Assembly (NCBI GenBank): GCA_050948865.1
Contig: JBMNEQ010000004.1
Location: forward strand, 120,432-184,431
Direction: 5' to 3'
From: SKGN01 sp050948865
Lineage (GTDB): Bacteria; Bacillota_I; Bacilli_A; RF39; UBA660
DNA length: 64,000 nucleotides
Shown: positions 60,109 through 64,000 of the stretch, piece after piece
How positions within the stretch are numbered: the stretch's first letter is position 1
Layout of the letters: each line of letters opens with the position of its first letter
Translations under genes and position numbers: made by a program
Notes under the pieces: generated by a model
Seen by the model: the letters and a program-made list of their open reading frames with translations, nothing else
Told to the model about the DNA's origin: nothing
Database searches by the model: none

Positions 60109-61869
60109 ATGCTTAAAATCTTTAAATATCTTAGAAAAAAAGAATGGACCTTAATAATAATTAGTTTTCTTTTAATTGTTTCACAAGTATGGCTAGATTT
60201 AAAAATCCCAGATTATATGGCCGAAATAACTAAGTTAGTTCAAACATCAGGAAATAATTTTAAAGCAATTTTAAATCAAGGTCTCTTTATGCTTTTATGC
60301 ACCTTAGGAAGTGTTATTTTAACTATAATTATTAGCTTTTTTAGTGCTAGAATCGCTTCTGTTTTTGCTAAAAATTTAAGAAGTAAATTATTTTCCAAAG
60401 TTAATTCTTTATCCATGAAAGAAATAAATCAATTTTCTTCAGCTAGTTTAATTACTCGTTCTACTAATGATATTACACAAATTCAAATATTAATAATGAT
60501 GAGTTTACAAATTATTATTAAAGCTCCTATTATGGCTAGTTTAGCCTTAGTTAAAATATCTGGAAAAGGATTAGAATGGTCTTTGCTAACTCTTTTTGCT
60601 GTTTTAATTTTAATTACCTTTATAACTGCTATTTTAATTTTTGTTTTACCAAAGTTTAAACAAATGCAAGAATTAACTGATGAATTAAATAAAGTAACTA
60701 AAGAAAACTTAAGTGGTTTAAGAGTTATTAAGGCTTATAATGCTGATTCCTTTCAAGAAGAAAAGTTTAATAAAGTTAATACTAAACTAACTAATACTAA
60801 ACTTTATACAAGTCGTAGTATGGTTTTATTAATGCCTTTAATGAGTTTAGTAATGAGTAGTTTATCTTTATTTATTTATTGGATTGGGGCTTATTTAATT
60901 GCTTATAGTAATGCTCCTGATGCTTTAACCATCTTTTCTAATATGGTTGTCTTTTCTTCATATGCTATTCAAGTTATTATGTCTTTTATGATGCTAGGAA
61001 TTGTTTTTATTATGATTCCAAGAGCTTCTATTTCAGCTAAAAGAATAAATGAAGTATTAAAAACAATTCCCTCTATTTTTGATGGCCCCTTAACTAAAGG
61101 AAAAGATCATCTCCAAGGAGAAATAGAATTTAGAAATGTTAGTTTTAAATATTATGAAAATTCAGAATATGTATTAAAAGATCTTAATTTTACTATTAAA
61201 AAAGGGGAAACCTTTGCTTTTATTGGTCCCACTGGAGCGGGTAAAACTACTTTAGTTAATCTTATACCAAGGTTTTTTGATGTTACCGAAGGAGAGGTCT
61301 TAGTTAATGGAATAAATGTTAAAGATTATGTTAGTAAAACTTTATATAATAAAATAGGTTATGTCTCTCAAAAGGCTCTTTTATTTCAGGGAACTGTTAA
61401 CTTTAATGTTAGTTATGGAGAAAATGAGAACCAAGAAAAAACACCAAAGATGATTAAAGAAGCAATTGAAATTGCTCAAGGGAAAGATTTTGTTTTAGCA
61501 ATGAAAAATCAATATGAAGAAGAAATAGCTAGAGGAGGAACAAATATTTCTGGAGGTCAAAAACAAAGATTATCTATTGCAAGAGCAATTTGTCATCAAC
61601 CAGAAATCTATATCTTTGATGATAGTTTTTCTGCTTTAGATTATAAAACAGAACGCTTATTAAAAAAAGCATTAAAAGAAAAAAGCAAAGATATTACCAC
61701 TTTAATTATTTCTCAAAGAATTGGTTCTATAATAGATGCTGATCAAATAATAGTTCTTGATGAAGGAAAAATTGTCGGCAAAGGAACCCATCAAGAATTA
61801 CTAAATAATTGCCAAGTTTATCAAGAAATAGCTATTAGTCAATTAAATGAAAAGGAGTTAATGTTATGA
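60109..61869 (+). CDS. ABC exporter, half-transporter with degenerate site
   Basis: A 586-residue type IV ABC half-transporter: six membrane segments (about 15-310), then an ATPase domain with Walker A GPTGAGKTT, signature ISGGQKQRLS and Walker B YIFDDSFSALD. The catalytic Glu after Walker B is Asp here, marking the degenerate site of heterodimeric exporters such as BmrCD, LmrCD or YfiBC. Overlaps its partner by 4 bases. Likely exports drugs, lipids or peptides; substrate unknown. Confidence 0.93.
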   Translation: MLKIFKYLRKKEWTLIIISFLLIVSQVWLDLKIPDYMAEITKLVQTSGNNFKAILNQGLFMLLCTLGSVILTIIISFFSARIASVFAKNLRSKLFSKVNSLSMKEINQFSSASLITRSTNDITQIQILIMMSLQIIIKAPIMASLALVKISGKGLEWSLLTLFAVLILITFITAILIFVLPKFKQMQELTDELNKVTKENLSGLRVIKAYNADSFQEEKFNKVNTKLTNTKLYTSRSMVLLMPLMSLVMSSLSLFIYWIGAYLIAYSNAPDALTIFSNMVVFSSYAIQVIMSFMMLGIVFIMIPRASISAKRINEVLKTIPSIFDGPLTKGKDHLQGEIEFRNVSFKYYENSEYVLKDLNFTIKKGETFAFIGPTGAGKTTLVNLIPRFFDVTEGEVLVNGINVKDYVSKTLYNKIGYVSQKALLFQGTVNFNVSYGENENQEKTPKMIKEAIEIAQGKDFVLAMKNQYEEEIARGGTNISGGQKQRLSIARAICHQPEIYIFDDSFSALDYKTERLLKKALKEKSKDITTLIISQRIGSIIDADQIIVLDEGKIVGKGTHQELLNNCQVYQEIAISQLNEKELML

Positions 61870-63716
61870 AAAATAAAACAGAAAGAACTCCGATTCCGAT
61901 CAAAAGATTTCAAGGAGGAATAGGAGTTATTGAAAAACCTAAAAATTTAAAAAAAACATGGCTAAAAATTATAAAATATGCCAATCCTTTTTTAAAAATA
62001 ATAGTTCTCGCCATCTTTTTAGCTTTTTTAGGAACTCTTTTTCAAATTATTGGTCCTAATAAATTAAGAGATATAACCAATGAAATAATTAAAGGACTTC
62101 CCACAATAAAAAACGAACAATTAATTATAGGTCAAATAAATTTAAAAGCTATTACAAAAATAGCTTGGTTTTTACTTTTCTTATATGGAGGTTCTGGTCT
62201 TTTAAATTTTATTCAAAGTTATATGATGGCTACAGTTACTCAAAACTTAACCAAACAAATGCGTCATGATATTTCTCTTAAAATTAATCGTTTACCTTTT
62301 AAATATTATGATAAAACTAGTTATGGTGATATTATTAGTCGAATTACTAATGATGTTGATGCTATAGGACAAACAATGAATCAAAGTGTAGCAACTCTTT
62401 TTACTTCCTTAACGATGTTAATTGGCTCTTTAATTATGATGTTTTATAATAGTTTTTTATTAACAATCATTTCCGTTATTACTAGTCTAATTGGCTTTCT
62501 TTTTATGAAAATTATTATTTCTAAATCACAAAAGTATTTTATTGAACAACAAAAAAACTTAGGAGAAGTCAATGGCTATATTGAAGAAATCTTTTCTGCT
62601 CATCATATTGTTAAAGTTTATAATGGAAGTGCTGAAGCAAAAAGAACTTTTGAAAACATTAATAATAAACTTTATAATAGTGCTTGGAAAGCAGAATTCT
62701 TATCAAGTTTAATGCATCCTTTAATGCATTTTGTTGGTAATTTAGGTTATGTTTTAGTTTGTGTTATAGGAGCCATTTTAGCCATGAATAATGTTATTAC
62801 CTTTGGTGTTATTGTCGCTTTTTTAATTTATATTCGCTTATTTACTCAACCTTTATCTCAATTAGCTCAAGTTATGAATAATTTTCAAAGAGCAGCAGCA
62901 GCTGGAGAAAGAGTTTTTGAATTCTTAGAAGAAAAAGAATTAGAAAAAGAAAATTATAAAACTTTAAGATTAAAAAATATTCAAGGTAAAGTGCAATTTA
63001 AAAATGTTAAATTTGGTTATACTGATGATGTAATTATTATTCCTAACTTTTCAGTTAAGATAAAACCAGGTCAAAAGGTGGCAATTGTTGGTCCCACAGG
63101 AGCGGGTAAAACTACTATTGTAAATCTTTTAATGCGTTTTTATGAGGTAAATGATGGAGAAATACTAATTGATGATCTTCCTTTAAGTCTTGTTCCAAGA
63201 GAAAATGTTCATGATCAATTTTCCATGGTTTTACAAGATACTTGGTTATTTGAAGGAACAATAAAAGAGAATATTATATTTAACAAAAATAATATTACTG
63301 AAGAAAAAGTAATCGAAACTTGTAAAATTGTTGGTCTTCATCACTTTATTCAAACCTTACCTAATGGATACAATACCATCTTAGATGATAAAACTACTTT
63401 ATCTGAAGGTCAAAAACAATTAATAACTATTGCTCGAGCAATGATTCAAAATGCTCCTTTACTTATTCTTGATGAAGCTACTAGTTCTGTTGATACTAAA
63501 ACAGAAAGAACAGTTCAATTAGCAATGGATAAACTAACTAAAGGAAGAACTTCTTTTGTAATTGCTCACCGTTTATCAACCATTAAAAATGCTGATCTTA
63601 TTTTGGTTATGAAAGAAGGAAATATTATTGAAAAAGGAAATCATCAAGAATTGTTAGAACAAAAAGGATTTTATCATGAGCTTTATTATAGTCAATTTGA
63701 AGAAACTTTTTCTTAA
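61866..63716 (+). CDS. ABC exporter, catalytic half-transporter
   Basis: Partner of the preceding gene, 616 residues, with a ~35-residue N-terminal extension before six membrane segments. Its ATPase domain has Walker A GPTGAGKTT, signature LSEGQKQL and a canonical Walker B LLILDEATSSVD with the catalytic Glu. The combination gives one competent and one degenerate ATP site in the heterodimer. Confidence 0.94.
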   Translation: MKNKTERTPIPIKRFQGGIGVIEKPKNLKKTWLKIIKYANPFLKIIVLAIFLAFLGTLFQIIGPNKLRDITNEIIKGLPTIKNEQLIIGQINLKAITKIAWFLLFLYGGSGLLNFIQSYMMATVTQNLTKQMRHDISLKINRLPFKYYDKTSYGDIISRITNDVDAIGQTMNQSVATLFTSLTMLIGSLIMMFYNSFLLTIISVITSLIGFLFMKIIISKSQKYFIEQQKNLGEVNGYIEEIFSAHHIVKVYNGSAEAKRTFENINNKLYNSAWKAEFLSSLMHPLMHFVGNLGYVLVCVIGAILAMNNVITFGVIVAFLIYIRLFTQPLSQLAQVMNNFQRAAAAGERVFEFLEEKELEKENYKTLRLKNIQGKVQFKNVKFGYTDDVIIIPNFSVKIKPGQKVAIVGPTGAGKTTIVNLLMRFYEVNDGEILIDDLPLSLVPRENVHDQFSMVLQDTWLFEGTIKENIIFNKNNITEEKVIETCKIVGLHHFIQTLPNGYNTILDDKTTLSEGQKQLITIARAMIQNAPLLILDEATSSVDTKTERTVQLAMDKLTKGRTSFVIAHRLSTIKNADLILVMKEGNIIEKGNHQELLEQKGFYHELYYSQFEETFS

Positions 63717-63775
63717 AGACTAATATACAACTTTCTTCTTCCATGCTATAATATTAATGATATAAAGGAGGAAAA

Positions 63776-64000
63776 GTGGAAATTAAATTTACATCTTTAA
63801 AAGAATTATATGTAAAAATAAAACCTGCTTTAACTTCTAAAAAAGAAGAATTAAGTAGGATTGGTTTAAATCATATAAAAGAAGAAGATATTTGGAATTA
63901 TTTAAAAGAAACTAAATGGGGAAAAACAACTAATTTATCATTAGCAGAAATGGTTAATGATATTTTAAATACTGATAATGATAAGATAGAAACTTATGTT
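63776..64000 (+). CDS. comN: ComN-like post-transcriptional regulator (cut by window end)
   Basis: GTG start after AAAGGAGG; 75 codons are visible and the frame is still open at 64000. The product contains LNHIKEEDIWNYLKETKWGK and LSLAEMVNDILN, matching the ComN/YrzD family (about 95 residues), which in B. subtilis binds mRNA 5' regions and DivIVA. In Bacillus it lies after spoVB and before secDF, agreeing with its place here. Confidence 0.78.
   Translation, partial: MEIKFTSLKELYVKIKPALTSKKEELSRIGLNHIKEEDIWNYLKETKWGKTTNLSLAEMVNDILNTDNDKIETYV

Noticed and set aside
1..64000. CRISPR array, rRNA operon or prophage
   Set aside because: No regularly spaced repeats, cas genes, rRNA motifs or phage structural genes were seen.
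1..64000. Mycoplasma-type genetic code (TGA = Trp)
   Set aside because: Conserved proteins end normally at TGA and use TGG for Trp; no conserved frame runs through TGA.

Overview
The window reads as one stretch of a strongly AT-rich chromosome from a Bacilli-type Firmicute with a small-genome, anaerobic style. TGA acts as a stop (for example at the ends of the genes finishing at 41221 and 46639) and TGG codes Trp, so this is not a code-4 mollicute. Two gene blocks keep the Bacillus subtilis order: mreC-mreD-spoIVFA-spoIVFB...rplU-prp-rpmA-obg (37.7-44.4 kb) and ruvA-ruvB-queA-tgt...yrzE-yrbG...spoVB...comN (48.1-64.0 kb). Anaerobic ribonucleotide reductase (nrdD/nrdG), pyruvate phosphate dikinase and rubrerythrin fit an anaerobe. 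An uncultured gut lineage such as RF39 or an Erysipelotrichales relative is my best guess, but this is inference only.

Layout. 0-0.5 kb: no gene; a large imperfect cruciform and hairpins. 0.5-5.7 kb: signal peptidase I, then a c-di-GMP-I (GEMM) riboswitch with a terminator in front of a 1376-residue exported Ig-like/beta-helix surface protein. 5.7-18 kb: PH-domain protein, ppdK, AI-2E-family permease, a HAD gene behind a LexA-like box, clpB behind a CIRCE/HrcA operator, murC, an RND exporter, rubrerythrin and a 62-residue basic protein. 18-25.6 kb: a type I restriction-modification locus whose hsdS is broken by two frameshifts and which carries an unrecognised membrane-protein gene between hsdS and hsdR, bracketed by a 21-bp direct repeat. 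25.6-36.5 kb: RNHCP protein, spoVS, a HAD/acyl-adenylate ligase fusion with a PlsC-like acyltransferase, a hybrid histidine kinase, a HExxH protein, and a T-box leader driving an HD hydrolase plus valS. 36.5-44.4 kb: SPOR-like protein, radC, mreCD, spoIVFA/FB, two recently duplicated SigK-like sigma factors around a tRNA-Leu(GAG), then L21 leader-rplU-prp-rpmA-obg. 44.4-64 kb: nrdDG, a DUF192 protein, a solitary Flp-type pilin, ruvAB-queA-tgt, membrane proteins, a candidate small RNA, an SOS-type Y-family polymerase, a HerA-like ATPase, a SpoVB-type flippase, a two-domain ThyX, a heterodimeric ABC exporter and the start of comN.

How it fits together. Regulation is unusually readable: LexA-like boxes sit before the polymerase, nrdD and a HAD gene, suggesting one SOS regulon linking lesion bypass to dNTP supply; a CIRCE element controls the disaggregase; a valine T-box controls valS; L21 has its own leader; and a c-di-GMP switch appears to turn on a surface adhesin. 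Sporulation-family genes (spoVS, spoIVFA/FB, SigK-like sigmas, spoVB) survive in ancestral positions, so either sporulation or a reused developmental circuit remains.

The most promising unusual items are the hsd-embedded membrane gene with its repeats, the duplicated SigK-like pair next to the SpoIVFB protease, the HAD-ligase fusion, and a candidate ~65-nt RNA gene at 54263-54329.
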